The translations under genes were made by a program, and so were the position numbers. The notes under the pieces are model-generated. The model was not told the DNA's origin, did not search any database, and worked only from the letters and a program-made list of their open reading frames with translations. Below, piece by piece: positions 46,833 through 58,420 of a DNA stretch of 64,000 bases (position 1 is the first letter of the stretch; every line of letters begins with the position of its first letter). Origin of the DNA: Manis javanica (taxonomy: Eukaryota; Chordata; Mammalia; Pholidota; Manidae); contig NC_133167.1 of assembly GCF_040802235.1 (NCBI RefSeq), forward strand, positions 97,822,001 to 97,886,000. Reading direction: 5' to 3'.

Positions 46833-48564
46833 ATATGTGTTTCTTTATTATTGAATCATTGTTTCAAATCTTTTGCTCTTGGACTGTGGAGCTCTTCTTT
46901 ATCAATATATTTAATTAGTTCAGTTATGCATTTACAACAGCTCTTTCTCTCTTGAATTGTTTTGCCTTGAAGGACTCCTTATGGGGCAAGCTGGCTGTCA
47001 CTGCAGAGGGTTTTGTGAGGTGACAGTCAGTGCTCCAGGAGTCTGCCTTGATCTATGTGCACTGTTCATATATTCTGCCTGAAACAAGTGCTCTGGGATC
47101 TGTCTTTACCTTTGTCTGAGCTTATTGCATCAAAAAAAAAAATCTGCTTTTTGGGAGAAGTCAAGAATGCACAGTTCCTTCTCTGTGATGAGAGGCAGAT
47201 TTCCCACTGAAAGGAAAACTCTGCATTTGGAAAGGCTGAATAGGTTGGCACTTGAAAGGGAATTCCAGCTCGTTAATATAGGGTGCTGAGAAAAAGATCC
47301 AGCATAAGAATGCTGTCTGGCAGTGGGCCCACAACATTTTCAACTGACTGTGAATTGGAGAGATTTTCATCACCTTAGGGGTGTTGCTTTTCAGGACCAT
47401 GTTCTTCTGACACAAGAAAACCAGGGAGGATACGCAGGTTAGCCCTGGGATCACGTCCACACTCACGCACATGATCAGTGTGACTTGTGCCAGAACCAAA
47501 GGTGGCCATACTTAAAACTGAACAAGAATGTAAAAATATTTCCCCTCAAGGTTTTATCCTTGCCTTCTAATTTTCTTTTCTTTTGTATCTAAGAAGGTAT
47601 TCTGAAGATGAAGAGAGAGCTTCAGGTAAAAGAAAACTTTAGAAAGTTGTTAATTTCCTGTGTTATTTATTCATTTATTTTTCCCAGTGGCTTGGCGCAC
47701 AAAACATTTATATGAATCCTCCGTGGACCGGGCAGCCTCCCAGGGCAGCTGTAGTCTGTGTGGTGACTCAGCAGTTCAGGCCGCTTTAATCTTGCTGTCT
47801 ACCAACTCCACACAAGACCTCCACGTTTTGGGATGAAGAGAAGCTAAGTGGTTGAGTAAGCTTTCCAGGGCTTCAGCCTCAAGGTGACACATGTCATTTC
47901 TGCTGCTGTTCCCTGGCTAGAGGTTTTCCCATGGTCCTGTGTTACTGTAAGAGTCTGGGAAGTACAGCCTTCCATGTGCTCACACAGAAGAGGAGGCGAC
48001 TAACGTGGCTGCCATGGCCATGAATCCAATCAGGCTCCCCGGATTTCAGCATGATCCCAATGGTACACAGTCCAAATGAATGTATTACCCACGTTTGCTC
48101 CACCTATAAAATGAGCAAAATGAAACTCTTCTTATTGCGAAGTCCATTTCTTGTTCCTGTGAAGCTTTTGAAGTTCCCTAAATGAATTTCCTTTCCCACA
48201 GAATTTCTTGCCTTTCTCATTTTTCTCTTATTCTACTTGTTTTAGCCAGAGGAATATTGCTCTAGTCCTTGGAAGGGGCCAGGTACCTTTTGGAGCAACT
48301 GCAGCTCCAGGAACAGAGGTACTCATCAACATCTTCAGGTGTGAATGACTTCAACTCCAAATCTTCTGTACACCATTGTAAAGGTATTTGATGCTGGATG
48401 AGGAGCTTAGCCTCAGTACCACTGGTACATATTTTCTGGGTTCCCCAACCTCATCATAGGACTGATCCTTTCCCCTTACACTCCTTAGAGTGACTGGATA
48501 CCTAGTGTCCAAAAGGAAATGACAAATTTAGGTGTGACTGGGGCAGATAGTGTTGTCCGAGGGA
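46833..48564. other. Unassigned unique sequence
   Basis: A 112-codon minus-strand frame (47161-47499) has hydrophobic stretches but no recognised family. No repeat family identified. Confidence 0.5.
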
Positions 48565-48865
48565 TTCAATATTCATTTATTCCATTTCTAACAGTCTTTA
48601 TGGTTTGGTATAATCCAAGTTTCTGTCTTCTATCATATTCCTTCCTTCCAGAGAACTCCTTTTAATGTTTCTTATACTGTAGATCTGCTAGCAGTGAATG
48701 CTGTCAGGTTTTGTCTAGGAAAGTCTCCTGTTCTCCTTTATTTTTTGAACAATATCTTTATAGGAATAGAACGCAAGTTGACAGTTTTTTCTTTCAGCAC
48801 TTTTAAGATATTACCCCATTGTGTTCTCTGTTGCATATTTTCCTGTGAGAGGTCTACTGTACTCC
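48565..48865 (-). mobile_element. L1M fragment (antisense), left part of an interrupted copy
   Basis: Antisense L1M block: 'GTAGATCTGCTAGCAGTGAA', 'AAGTCTCCTGTTCTCCTTTA', 'GTTGACAGTTTTTTCTTTCA', 'GCACTTTTAAGATATTACCC' and 'TGAGAGGTCTACTGTACTCC'. L1 similarity then stops and resumes about 520 bases later. Confidence 0.75.
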
Positions 48866-49390
48866 TTCCTTACTGTAAAGTACTATACAGGGTCTAGGAT
48901 TTTACTCTACTTGCAAGCTCAAAGTTCTGCCTGCTACAGAAGCAGGCAGAGGACAACAGACTCCTCAGTAAGAAACAAAGAATTTTCTTATTTGTGGCAC
49001 AGAAAGCTGTGTGAACACCAGCATATTTGCATGTTTGTTCCCCTTGTCCCCAAGTCATACAAGGGTGATGCAAATGGTCCCAGATGGCTTGAACTATAAG
49101 AGGGAAACAAAACCCTGAGCTTAGGGGAACCAAATCTTTTATGATGAGCAGTAACCGTTTGCCCTTTGTCCTGGAGAGAGACACGGTATCTTCTAAGATG
49201 GTAAGCAAAGCTGCTCTTGGCCCTGGAAAGCGATGCCATTTCTCTATTGGAAGGCTGTTCTATAAACACACTTGCACAGATAGTCTGGAACAATGGGCAA
49301 TCAGTTCCTTGCTGTGTGAGATGTGCAGAAACATGAGAGGCCCATGGAGAATTATCCCCCAAAAGAAATGTCTCCTTTTTCAGGATTTCC
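48866..49390 (-). mobile_element. Unidentified insert in L1M, possibly an LTR
   Basis: About 0.5 kb that does not fit the flanking L1M. On the minus strand it looks LTR-like: it can start with TGAAAAAGGAGACATTTC, and near its far end has AAATAAGAAAATTC, a possible weak polyadenylation signal, followed by a U5-like stretch to about 48880. Strand and class are guesses, and no convincing target-site duplication was found. Overlapping frames of 102-124 codons on both strands are unrecognised. Confidence 0.35.
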
Positions 49391-49756
49391 TATTTGTGTT
49401 TTGTTTTGTCTGTGTGTTCTGTTGTTTATTCCTGCTTTGTGTTCTCTGAGCTCCTTGAATCTGAGGTTTGGGGTCTGTCATTGATTTTGTAACACTCTTG
49501 GCTATTATTTCTTCAAGTACTACTTCTGTCCTGTGTTTTCTCTCTCTTCTTCTGGGATTCCAGTGACATATTTATTAGACCATTTGATATTATCTCACAG
49601 TTCCTAGATGCTCTGTTCTTCCAGCCTAGATAATTTCTATTGATTATCTTTAAGTTCACTATCATTTCTGGGATCTGATGAGTCTATTGATGAGGCTGTA
49701 GAATACATTCTTCATCTTTATTAGTATGTTGTTCATTTCTAGGGTTTGAACTTGAC
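49391..49756 (-). mobile_element. L1M fragment (antisense), right part of the interrupted copy
   Basis: Resumes with 'TTTATTCCTGCTTTGTGTTC', 'TGAGCTCCTTGAATCTGAGG', 'TTATTTCTTCAAGTACTACT', 'TTCTGGGATTCCAGTGACAT', 'TATTGATTATCTTTAAGTTC'. Same family and direction as the left part. Confidence 0.75.
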
Positions 49757-49769
49757 TATGTCTTTTTTC

Positions 49770-50235
49770 TCCCCAATTTACTGAGATATAATTGACATAT
49801 AATATGGTGTAAGTTTAAGGTGTACAATGTGATGATTTAATACATGTGTACACTGTAAAATAATCACCATAATAGGGTTAGTTAACACCCCATCATCTCA
49901 CATACTTACTATTTCTGTGTGTGTGGTGAGAACATTTAAGATATACTTTCCTAGCAACTTTCAAGTATACAATACAATGTTGTTAACTATAGTCACTATG
50001 CTGTATATTAAATCCCCAGAACTTACTTATCTTGTAACAGGAAGTTTATATCCTTTGACCGACATCTCCCCATTTCCCCTACCCTTTAACCTATGGTAAC
50101 CACCATTCTACTCTGTTTCTATGAGTTTGACTTTTTAAAATTCCACATGTAAGTTATACTATGTAGTATTTGTTTTTCTAAGTCTGACTTATTTCACTTA
50201 GCATAACACCTGCAAGGTCCATCCATGTTATATAA
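49770..50235 (-). mobile_element. L1M fragment (antisense)
   Basis: 'ACTGAGATATAATTGACATA', 'GTGTACAATGTGATGATTTA', 'CCATAATAGGGTTAGTTAAC', 'GTTGTTAACTATAGTCACTA', 'ACCTATGGTAACCACCATTC' and 'CTTATTTCACTTAGCATAAC', in consensus order. A short CA run follows at 50235-50260. Same sub-type as the fragment at the right end of the window. Confidence 0.85.
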
Positions 50236-50403
50236 CACATACACACATACACACACACATGTTATATATAAATGTGCATATCTGTATACACTCAAAAGAT
50301 GGAACTTGGCCCCACAATCTTTTTAAGCAGTTTCCTTCACTATCCCAGAGATACTGTATGTAAATGCCTCTACATACAATGCCATATGTAAATTGCCTTT
50401 GGG
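50236..50403. other. CA-rich and unassigned sequence
   Basis: Begins with ACACAT-type low complexity, then nothing recognised. Confidence 0.5.
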
Positions 50404-50762
50404 TCTATCATGGGTTGAACTGTGTCACCCAATAATTTATACATTAAAGTCTTAACCTTTTGTACCTAAGAATGTGACTGCATTTAGAAACAGTTATTGA
50501 AAAGATAATCAAATTAAAGTAAGGCATTAGGGTGGGCCCTAATGCAACATGACTGATGTCCTTTAGGGAAGACAGTCATCTATAAGTCACTGTGAGAGGC
50601 CTGGAATAGATCTTTCCTTCATGACACTCAGAAGGAACCGACCCTACTGACATCTTGATTTTGGACTGCCAAGCCTCTGGAACTGTGAGCGAACACATTT
50701 GTGTGGTTTAAACTGTGCAGTATATGGAATTTTGTCACAGAAGCCCTAGAAAATTAGTATAG
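50404..50762 (+). mobile_element. MLT1-type solo LTR (ERVL-MaLR), near full length
   Basis: 'ATGGGTTGAACTGTGTCACC', 'GAATGTGACTGCATTTAGAA', 'TAGGGTGGGCCCTAATGCAA', 'AGAGGCCTGGAATAGATC', 'GGAACTGTGAGCGAACACAT' and 'GAAGCCCTAGAAAATTAGTA' follow the MLT1 layout from start to end. The polyadenylation segment is mutated. No internal MaLR sequence. Confidence 0.85.
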
Positions 50763-50779
50763 CACCTATAAGCATAGAC

Positions 50780-50840
50780 TTCTTTGAGTTACTGGTGCTG
50801 TATAACAAATTATCCCAAAACTCTGAGGCTTAAAATAACC
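50780..50840 (-). mobile_element. MaLR-like LTR end (antisense), tentative
   Basis: 'TGCTGTATAACAAATTATCC' then 'CAAAACTCTGAGGCTTAAAA', 'TAACC' resembles the reverse complement of a MaLR LTR 3' end. Only about 60 bases match. Confidence 0.35.
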
Positions 50841-51394
50841 ATTTTATTATGTTCATTGATTCTTTATGTGAAGCATTCAAACTGGACAGTGAGGACAGGT
50901 CTGTTTAATCCAAAATATGTTGTCGTTTAATAAACGTCTTTGCAAGCCTTGACCAACATGAGGTTAGGGAAGTGAGGTATAGTCAGTTTAGATAAGGTCT
51001 AAAAGCCAAGTAGAGAAAGATGTGACTAGGCAGGAAAATAAAGATGAGTTTAGGTTTTCAGAGATGCCATATGAAGTGCAATGAATGGAACATTTTATCT
51101 CCTTTTTAAGAAGGAGATCAAATACACCAAAGTTATCCAAAGTGGGAGAGCTTTCAGATCCACATGCAAACCACAGCCTCATGCCCTCATCTGAGTGAGC
51201 TCACCTGGGCCAGAAGCCCACTTGACAGAATCAGAGATACTGAAACTCAAGAGTCAATAATGTGGCCACAACTTGCAGTTTTGTATGGACACCGGTGCCA
51301 GATGGATGCTGTCTCTTCTCCCTGATGAGAATGAACACGAGAGAGACCCACATGCAAAAGGACTCTTGATGTCGCTGAAGATTGGCTCAATTCC
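50841..51394. other. Unassigned sequence
   Basis: Short chance frames only. Confidence 0.5.
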
Positions 51395-51480
51395 TGGTCA
51401 GGGTGCTGTGCTGGCGTTATGGGAGGTACTGAGATGTGTTGGGACACGGACCCTCCTTTCAAGGAAGTTATAATTTAGTT
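51395..51480 (-). mobile_element. L2 3'-end fragment (antisense), tentative
   Basis: 'GGGAGGTACTGAGATGTGTT', then 'GGACCCTCCTTTCAAGGAAG', 'TTATAATTTAGTTAGGACA' parallels reverse-complement L2 (ggtgctgggga ... ccctgccctcatggagcttacagtctag). Confidence 0.45.
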
Positions 51481-51499
51481 AGGACAATCCCCACAACAA

Positions 51500-51600
51500 G
51501 CTGAAATAACCAAAGAACAGAAAGGTTAAGCCTCTTGGCTAAAACAAAGGTGAGAGCTGGGTTCAGATCACTCTGTTTATTCTAACGAAGAGCTCTTTTC
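51500..51600 (-). mobile_element. MIR SINE relic (antisense)
   Basis: 'AGAACAGAAAGGTTAAGCCT', 'CTTGGCTAAAACAAAGGTGA', 'GAGCTGGGTTCAGATCACTC'. Confidence 0.5.
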
Positions 51601-54600
51601 CATTCTCATCAGGGTCTCCTTGATGAGAAATCAAATGCAACTTCCTATTTTTCTCTAAAAAATGAGAATCAGTTTGATTAAGGGCTTTCAGTTCTAAAGC
51701 CAGGAAGCAGGTAGAGAGGGAAAGAGTTCACATGGCTGGCCGTCTCTCTGAAGATGGAGTGCAGAGGCCTGACTTTGAGTGAGTGTAGTGACAGCCTGAC
51801 CTTCAGAAACACGATTCCAGGTGTGTCAGAGACACTCACTGCTCATTGAATAAGCAGGTGCTCACTCGCATGTCACAGCTGCCATCCCAGCTAGGCTGGA
51901 GCCATGTCATTTGTACAGGCTCTAGTCCTTTGAGTGAGTTCTGGGCTAAAGCACAGGCTGAGTTTTTCCTGTGCCTTGGCAGTGGAGCCGCCTGTTGAGA
52001 CATGAGACTCTCTCTGTTGCTTGGTTTGTAAGTAACCACATGGAGCAGAGTCCCTGCTGACTCACATTGGACTTGGGAGAGAAATACATCTTATTGTGGC
52101 AACCCCCTGAGATTTTGGAGGTTAATATGCTATCACAGGAAACCATAGTTTATCATGGCTTAAATGTACCAGAGAATTATCTGAAAGGTCTGAGAAGCAA
52201 AACTACAGTTGAGACTAAGTGGAGACCAATAACTATATATGTATATATATGTATCCATCTCTAAATCAAAAAAATCTTTCAAATTATAATTTATTATGAG
52301 ATAATGTAAAGTTGTAAGCAGTTAGCAGTTAGTCAATATGATGTATACTGTTATTTCAAATGAAGAACTTGGTTTTTATAGATAAACCCCAAGGAAATGT
52401 CTGCTTCAGCTCCTCTCTTAGATTTTCTTTTTCTCCCCCATGAAGTGAAGACCTCGGCCTCTTGCTGTATAATGGAAGGTATAATTACCCACCTGGAGCT
52501 AGCCCCCCTGAATTGTGGGAACATGCAGAGGAAGGTCTAACCAGCCCTAAAGAGTGTGCCTTGTTAATCCAACCAAAATTTTAGAGAGGGAAAATTCACA
52601 GTATCAGAAAAATATTTTAAAATGATTCAGACAGTCCTGATTCCTAGAACTATTTCATGTTTCTACTACAAATAAAAGTTTAGTGGGTTTAAAAATAAGT
52701 GAAGGAAAAAAAGATAACATTTCTTTTCTTCTGAAGGCTAGTCAGAAGTTCATTTCCCTGCCTTCCTGTTTTACCAAGAGAGGATACAAAATGTATGTGT
52801 ATTTCAATTTGGCAGATTTGCTACATAGTGAAATCTGATGTTTGAAAGATCTTCCCTGGGGCCCCATCCAAAGGGTTGAGTGACTATTTTATTAAAATGT
52901 ACTCCTTTCTAAGGTGGTCCTCTGAATGGATCTTGGGGACAATGGGGCATTGTGAGTTTCTTTTTATGAAAATCCTGGATTGGCACACCTATTTTCCTGC
53001 TTCTAGGGATTAATAGAAACTTGAAAACAAGTCTTTGTCTAGTACAGACAAATACACAAATACACATGCCATTAAGTTATAAGTAATGCAGTTGCCTGGC
53101 TGCTTATGAACTTCTCCAGCAGGGCTGACTTCTGGTTTTACAATTTAACGAGAGAGATGCTTTAGAGAAATACGTTACCTCAGGTAGATAAAAGCAAAGT
53201 TTAGATTTGTGTTTATGTATTGTTCTCTGTGGTGGAATATTTCTTTTTAACATATGTTTGGTTCGTATTTGACAATGCTGAGTTTATACAGTGCCATATT
53301 GACAAGCCAATACTCCTAAAAAATTATATTACCATTTGCTCAGAAAGCACATGGACACAAGATGCTACAAAAAAAATGTTGGCAGGTTTTGAAAGGCAAT
53401 TTATCTTCATTCATAATTATACGTATGTGCATATATGACAACACAGACGTGATGGTAATAATTTTTGTTTTCTAATGCAAATGCCCAGTGCTGCTGCCAT
53501 GACATTGGCAAGCGGATAAATCAGCACTAGCAAATCCAAAATCATTCTCCAGGCAGGGATTCTACTAAACTAATTATCTAAGAAAAAACAAACACACCAC
53601 AAAGAATAAGGAAACCTGTGAAATATGGGGGATGGCAGTGGGGTACTTGCTGGGGAAACAGGGAAGGAAGCAGAATCTACACGTGACAGGTCACCTGTTA
53701 TGAAACCTGGGAGACAGATCGAGCTCCATTCCAGCTTAATTAGATCAAGGAGTGTGCTATTTGTATTCATTCCTGAAGGACAACTAAGTTTATGGGGAAA
53801 TATCTTTGTAATATATTCTGGGAGACAGGATCCTGGGATGCTGAATGTTGGCAAGGACTAAATTGTGGTAATAGTACATTATAGATCTCAGGCAGGGCTT
53901 TAATTCTATAATGAATTCAGAGAAGAATGAAATAAAGTAGAAGGCAACTTAGGATGTGGCTGGATGAATGATACTTCAACATTCCACAGATGGGGTTGCA
54001 GAGCCAAGGATATGCCAAGAGACTGGGCATTTCTGTGGTTCAATACTGTCTCTTTCACAGTTGTGCCAAAGGCAATTCTCACTCCTTCAGACCTTGTAGT
54101 TTTATTTATTTAGTTAGTTTCACATTAATGTGCTTAGCAGCAGCTTTTGATAATGTATTCATATTCCCAAAATAAAACAGAAATCCTGCAGATTTAAAAA
54201 AATGTGTGTAAGACTCTAGAGTTATTTCTACCAAGATAAAATAAAACCCTCTTATGATGCCCATTTGCAGGAGTTCCCTCATCAGTTGATGCCTCTGATT
54301 TTCAACCTACTTTTTGGGATTTGAGGGGATCCATATTGTAACTCAGCCTGTTCAGTGTGTGCTCTCGGAAGATACCAGAGGTGGGTCAGAGGAGCACCAT
54401 TATGCTTTTTGGAGCCCACTGGGCTAGGGTTCTTCGCTCTTTCTTGGGGTGAGTCCACTGGGCCAAGGTTTCTTATATCTAAAGTAAGGGAACAAAACTA
54501 GGTGCTCTTTAAGCTTCTTCTAGCTGTGATAAGCATGCTGGGATCATAGAAGCCCTCTCTTACTTATTTCCCCTTATTTCCTAGGCAGCAAGAAAAAGTT

Positions 54601-54837
54601 TGCTTAATAATTGTTTTAAAAGTTAGACTGGAAGGGACCCTGTGAAGAATGTAATCCCTTTTCCCAGCTGGATTTAAACACTTCTGATAGGTGAAGACCT
54701 GCTCACGTTTGAAGGTAACTGGGGAATTGGAAATCATGAACGTCTGTTGAACATTTACCACCAGACAAGATGATCTGACCCCTAGAACATTGAGGGAGGG
54801 TTGTTAGTGTTCTGTTTGGCAGCCAGGGCCTGGGGCT
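51601..54837. other. Unassigned unique sequence, 3.2 kb
   Basis: No recognised repeat or gene. Chance frames include 53220-53438, 53570-53854 and 53625-53861. A short TA microsatellite-like word occurs near 52230-52255. Confidence 0.5.
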
Positions 54838-54935
54838 TGGAGATGCACAGGGTTGTCTAACTGGTAAGAGGCAGAGGTTGGGTTTGTACCCAGCTCTGTC
54901 TACTTCTTGAGTCAGAACTCTTTGACCTAGACAGT
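54838..54935 (-). mobile_element. MIR SINE relic (antisense)
   Basis: 'CTAACTGGTAAGAGGCAGAG', 'GTTGGGTTTGTACCCAGCTC', 'GAGTCAGAACTCTTTGACC' follow the reverse-complement MIR tRNA-proximal half. Confidence 0.6.
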
Positions 54936-55039
54936 CTCCTTCAAAAAAGACTAATCAAATCAGTTATTCTTAGTACCAAGAAGCTGTGAGTAAAAAGATT
55001 CATTTGAGTGATCATGATGTGAGGAAGGGGTGGGACCAC
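54936..55039. other. Unassigned sequence
   Basis: Short gap between two MIR relics. Confidence 0.4.
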
Positions 55040-55140
55040 TCCCGTCCCCATTGTGTAGATGTAGACTCTGAGGCTTGGAAGGGCATGATCTGTCCCTGCC
55101 TAGGGCTGTGTAAGCGGCTGCATCAAGGGTAAAGCTCTGG
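55040..55140 (-). mobile_element. MIR SINE relic (antisense)
   Basis: 'CCATTGTGTAGATGTAGACT', 'CTGAGGCTTGGAAGGGCATG', 'CTAGGGCTGTGTAAGCGGCT'. Separate from the MIR about 100 bp upstream: both contain the same half-region, so they are two insertions. Confidence 0.5.
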
Positions 55141-57080
55141 GTGTTTTCTCCCCAACTTTCCTTTCTCCACTCAGTGTAGAAAGAATGCTGAGAGAGAGAG
55201 AGTCTGAGGTGGAGGTGAGATCATGTCTCTGAAGCCTGAGCCATGGTGGGGGGTGGAGGTGGGAACGAGTGCAGGCAGCCCTTTCTGTCCTGTGTTTGAG
55301 AATGTTTGGTCAGCTGGAAGCCCTGCATAACAAGGTGCCCCTCAGCGGGTCGCTGTGAGCATACTGGGTCAAGGCGTGGGCAGAGAACAGGCTTGGGAAA
55401 TGTGCCCTCATCGTCCAAACATGTATGAAAACTGACACCAATGGCTTGTCTTGATAGTGGCATTATTATGACTGGAAATTGGCTACACCGATTTTTCAGT
55501 GTTTCGAATATAGAAGGCCTTCACAGGGCTGCATTTTGGGTATCCAAGTGCTGCTATTGTGGCCAAAGGCACAAAATGATTTTCAAAGTAATTCAATCCT
55601 TTTGAAAGGCACACATAAGCACAACGAAGAAAGTAATAGTTTCCAAAATCAAAAACAAAGCCAGAGTCTGTAAACAACAAACATATAGAAGTGTCCTTAA
55701 TGGTTTGTCTAATGTTACTGACCTGTGAAATAGCAGAGTTAACCCTTCTCCTGTGAATGCTGGTGTCTCCATCTCTTTTGACGTGTTGTGGTGGTTAATT
55801 ACTTAATACTATAAGTAAATGTCAGTGGGCATCTTTCACACTAACAAAAATTTTCTCTTAAGTAAGAACTTCTTCAAAGGGACAATTAAAATATTTCAAA
55901 AATTACTCCTTGGTTTTAGTCATAATTTAATTAGGTATAGCTGAATGTGCACCGATGATTCAGCCTGTCACCAGGGTCACGTATATGAGCACTGAGTGCT
56001 TGAGATTGCTCATTTTATGTAAAGTGCCCCCAGCCACATAGAGCTATTCAGTCATTTCTCAAAAATCCTCTGAACAGAATCCAGAAATAGTCCTTAGCGT
56101 GGGTATCCAGCAGAGGACAGTAAAGTCCTAGTTTTCTTTTCTAACTTGTTTTCCTTTCTGATGACTGCAGTTGTAGAGTACTCGGAAGCTCTCAGGTGGC
56201 TGACACGTAATTGCAGACATTAAGCATTTTTGAGGAGAAACATGAAATGTATGTGAGGTCAATGAAATTCTTTGTCAAGACTTCTCTGCAGATCTGACCC
56301 TTTAACGTGACAGTGCAAAACTGGAAGATGTGCCCAGCGTTCCCTGACTTGCACATAGCAAACTTCATCGGCCAGACATTTTTGTGTTGCTTTATTTTAT
56401 CTGAAAAACAACAGTGTTCTCTGCAACTGTATTAGGGTATGATTTACCTGGCTGCCCATAAATGAATTACATCCTTTTCATATTTTCTTCAATTGCTTTT
56501 CAGATTCCATATTCTTTTGAGCAACAGAGTGTTGGGATTTATAAGATGGAAGGAGGTTTATATTCTTTTTCCCAAGCCCTCCAATCCCCTTCCTTCCTCC
56601 AAATTTTTCTTGGGAATTGTCTGGAAGTTTGGCTTAAGTAGAAAATGAAGATCACTTTCTTTCTTTTAAGAGAAATAAATCCTCAAAGGGCAGAAAGGAA
56701 AACAGAGAAACATGGTGGGAGTGAGTTCTCCTCGTGTTTTGGGGTTCAGTCCTTGATCTAGGTGGGTAGAACTGTTATGTGTTACTTATCAAAGGGGTTG
56801 CTACTTAATGCAGGGGCCACAATAAGTTACTTATATGGCCAAACTGGAATAAAATGTTAAGGGCATAAAGTAGTTCAGAACTATTAATTTATATGTTTTT
56901 TTGGAGAAAATCATGAAAATGTTGGGCAACAGTAACAGAGTGTAGTCAGCCATATTTTTACTTGTGCTTTCTGCACCCACCTTACTGTTTGTGGTCCATG
57001 CTGGAGCTGACCTGGGGTAGTCATGTTATATATCATATCAAAGACCTAGTAAGTGAAAGGAGGAAAAGCCACAAATAACA
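55141..57080. other. Unassigned unique sequence, 1.9 kb
   Basis: A short GA run near 55188-55200. No gene or repeat recognised. Confidence 0.5.
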
Positions 57081-57104
57081 ACATACATACATACATACAT
57101 ATAT
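57081..57104. repeat. (ACAT)n microsatellite
   Basis: Six ACAT units (57081-57104), then an AT-rich end. Confidence 0.93.
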
Positions 57105-57274
57105 ATTCTAAGCTTAGAAATTCTTAAAATAACCTGTTGTGAACTGGGGCTCTAACTCAGTGATCAAGTGGTTCTGTGACATCAGGAAACCCTTGGAGGT
57201 CAAAGTTCAGGATTTTGTACCTCTTAGAGAGTTCCTGGAGTGGAAGCTCTTGGAAGCAGGCTCACTCACCTAAT

Positions 57275-57340
57275 GAAGAAATACCAGCACTTAGCCCATA
57301 AAAGTTCCTCAGTACACAATGGTTGAATGAATGGATGAAG
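57275..57340 (+). mobile_element. L2 3'-end fragment
   Basis: 'ACCAGCACTTAGCCCATAAA', 'AGTTCCTCAGTACACAATGG', 'TTGAATGAATGGATGAA'. Confidence 0.6.
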
Positions 57341-57589
57341 TGTATTATAATTTTTAAAAACTCAGGACCAAATCAAGTGAAAATTATTTTTATTAAACAC
57401 GTGTGATTTATATTTTCTCATTCAAAAACTGAAAAGTTTTTCTATTAAAAATCTTATTTTAGTCCAGTTATTAGGTTTTCACATTACTCTTTTAGAAATG
57501 ATTAAAACCTAATCTCTGTGACATAGGTACATAATACTATATAAGCTTAGGTAAAATACAAATGTCTTGAGTAATTACCCACTATGCTA
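57341..57589. other. Unassigned AT-rich sequence
   Basis: Nothing recognised. Confidence 0.5.
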
Positions 57590-57895
57590 AGTATAATGCA
57601 GTAAGCAAAGACACAGAGAACATAATCCTTGCCCTTGAAGTGTTCAATATAACCAGGGAGATGAGAACAACCCACATGAAACTACTAAGAATAGTACAAG
57701 ACAGTCTACCATTCAGAGTTAGATTTCTTTATTGCAGATTAAAACATAATATAAATTAGGAGAAGGGAAAGATCACTAGAGACAGATGTGCTCTAGGGAA
57801 ACTTCATGCATGAGGTAGGACTTGAACCAGATACTGAAAATGGAATGGCATAGGGCGGAGAAGGTGAAGAAAGGGCATTCAAGATGTTAATTCTC
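57590..57895 (-). mobile_element. L2 fragment (antisense), left part
   Basis: Reverse-complement L2: 'GAACATAATCCTTGCCCTTG', 'AAGTGTTCAATATAACCAGG', 'ATGAGGTAGGACTTGAACCA', 'GAAGAAAGGGCATTCAAGAT'. The matching continuation appears after the sense L2 piece at 57940-58095. Confidence 0.65.
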
Positions 57896-57939
57896 CTTGG
57901 ATCCTGAAACAGGGTTAGTCTATATCCTGTATAGACCAG

Positions 57940-58095
57940 AGCACCAATCACACTCTGGTAATGATTCACCTGAATGTTCCATCTCTCCTATTAGAGGTGT
58001 AAGCTATTTAAGGGCAGGGAACCTGTCTTAAATATTGGGAGTCTTCTAGTCTGCTGGATGATGGTAGAAAGTTAATGAATATTGATTGAATTGAT
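57940..58095 (+). mobile_element. L2 3' end, sense, inside an antisense L2
   Basis: 'AATGTTCCATCTCTCCTATT', 'AGAGGTGTAAGCTATTTAAG', 'GGCAGGGAACCTGTCTTAAA', 'AATGAATATTGATTGAATTG'. Orientation is opposite to the L2 pieces on either side. Confidence 0.65.
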
Positions 58096-58420
58096 AGTGA
58101 GGCTGAGAACTGAAGTGAGCACGGCACATGTGTGTACGTGTAGGGTGAAGAGGTGAAGATGGGCTCAGTAAGGAAATCCCAATGGCTGGAGCACAGAGTT
58201 TGTTGAGATTAGCAGAAACAAGTTCGAGGCAATAACAGACACTACTAACAAGGTAATCAAAGAGAAATTTCAATGAGATATGGTAGCAATAGGGAACTAT
58301 GTAAGCAGGAATGGGACCTAAAGGTTGTGTTATAAGAAATTAATCTGGCTGGGATGCACAAACTATCATCAAAACTGGAAAGCAGTAGAATTGGATGATA
58401 CGAAGACTTCTAAATCAGCC
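58096..58420 (-). mobile_element. L2 fragment (antisense), right part, tentative
   Basis: 'TGGCTGGAGCACAGAGTTTG', 'AAGCAGGAATGGGACCTAAA', 'GAAATTAATCTGGCTGGGAT' fit the reverse-complement L2 region that would follow the left part. Diverged. Confidence 0.45.

Noticed and set aside
47161..47499. 112-codon minus-strand frame with hydrophobic stretches that could suggest a membrane protein
   Set aside because: Hydrophobic runs arise readily in T-rich DNA; no signal-peptide layout or family match, and no second exon seen.
49141..49449. 102-codon plus-strand frame ending in a Phe/Cys/Val-rich tail
   Set aside because: Spans the junction between the unidentified insert and antisense L1M, so it is a chance fusion.
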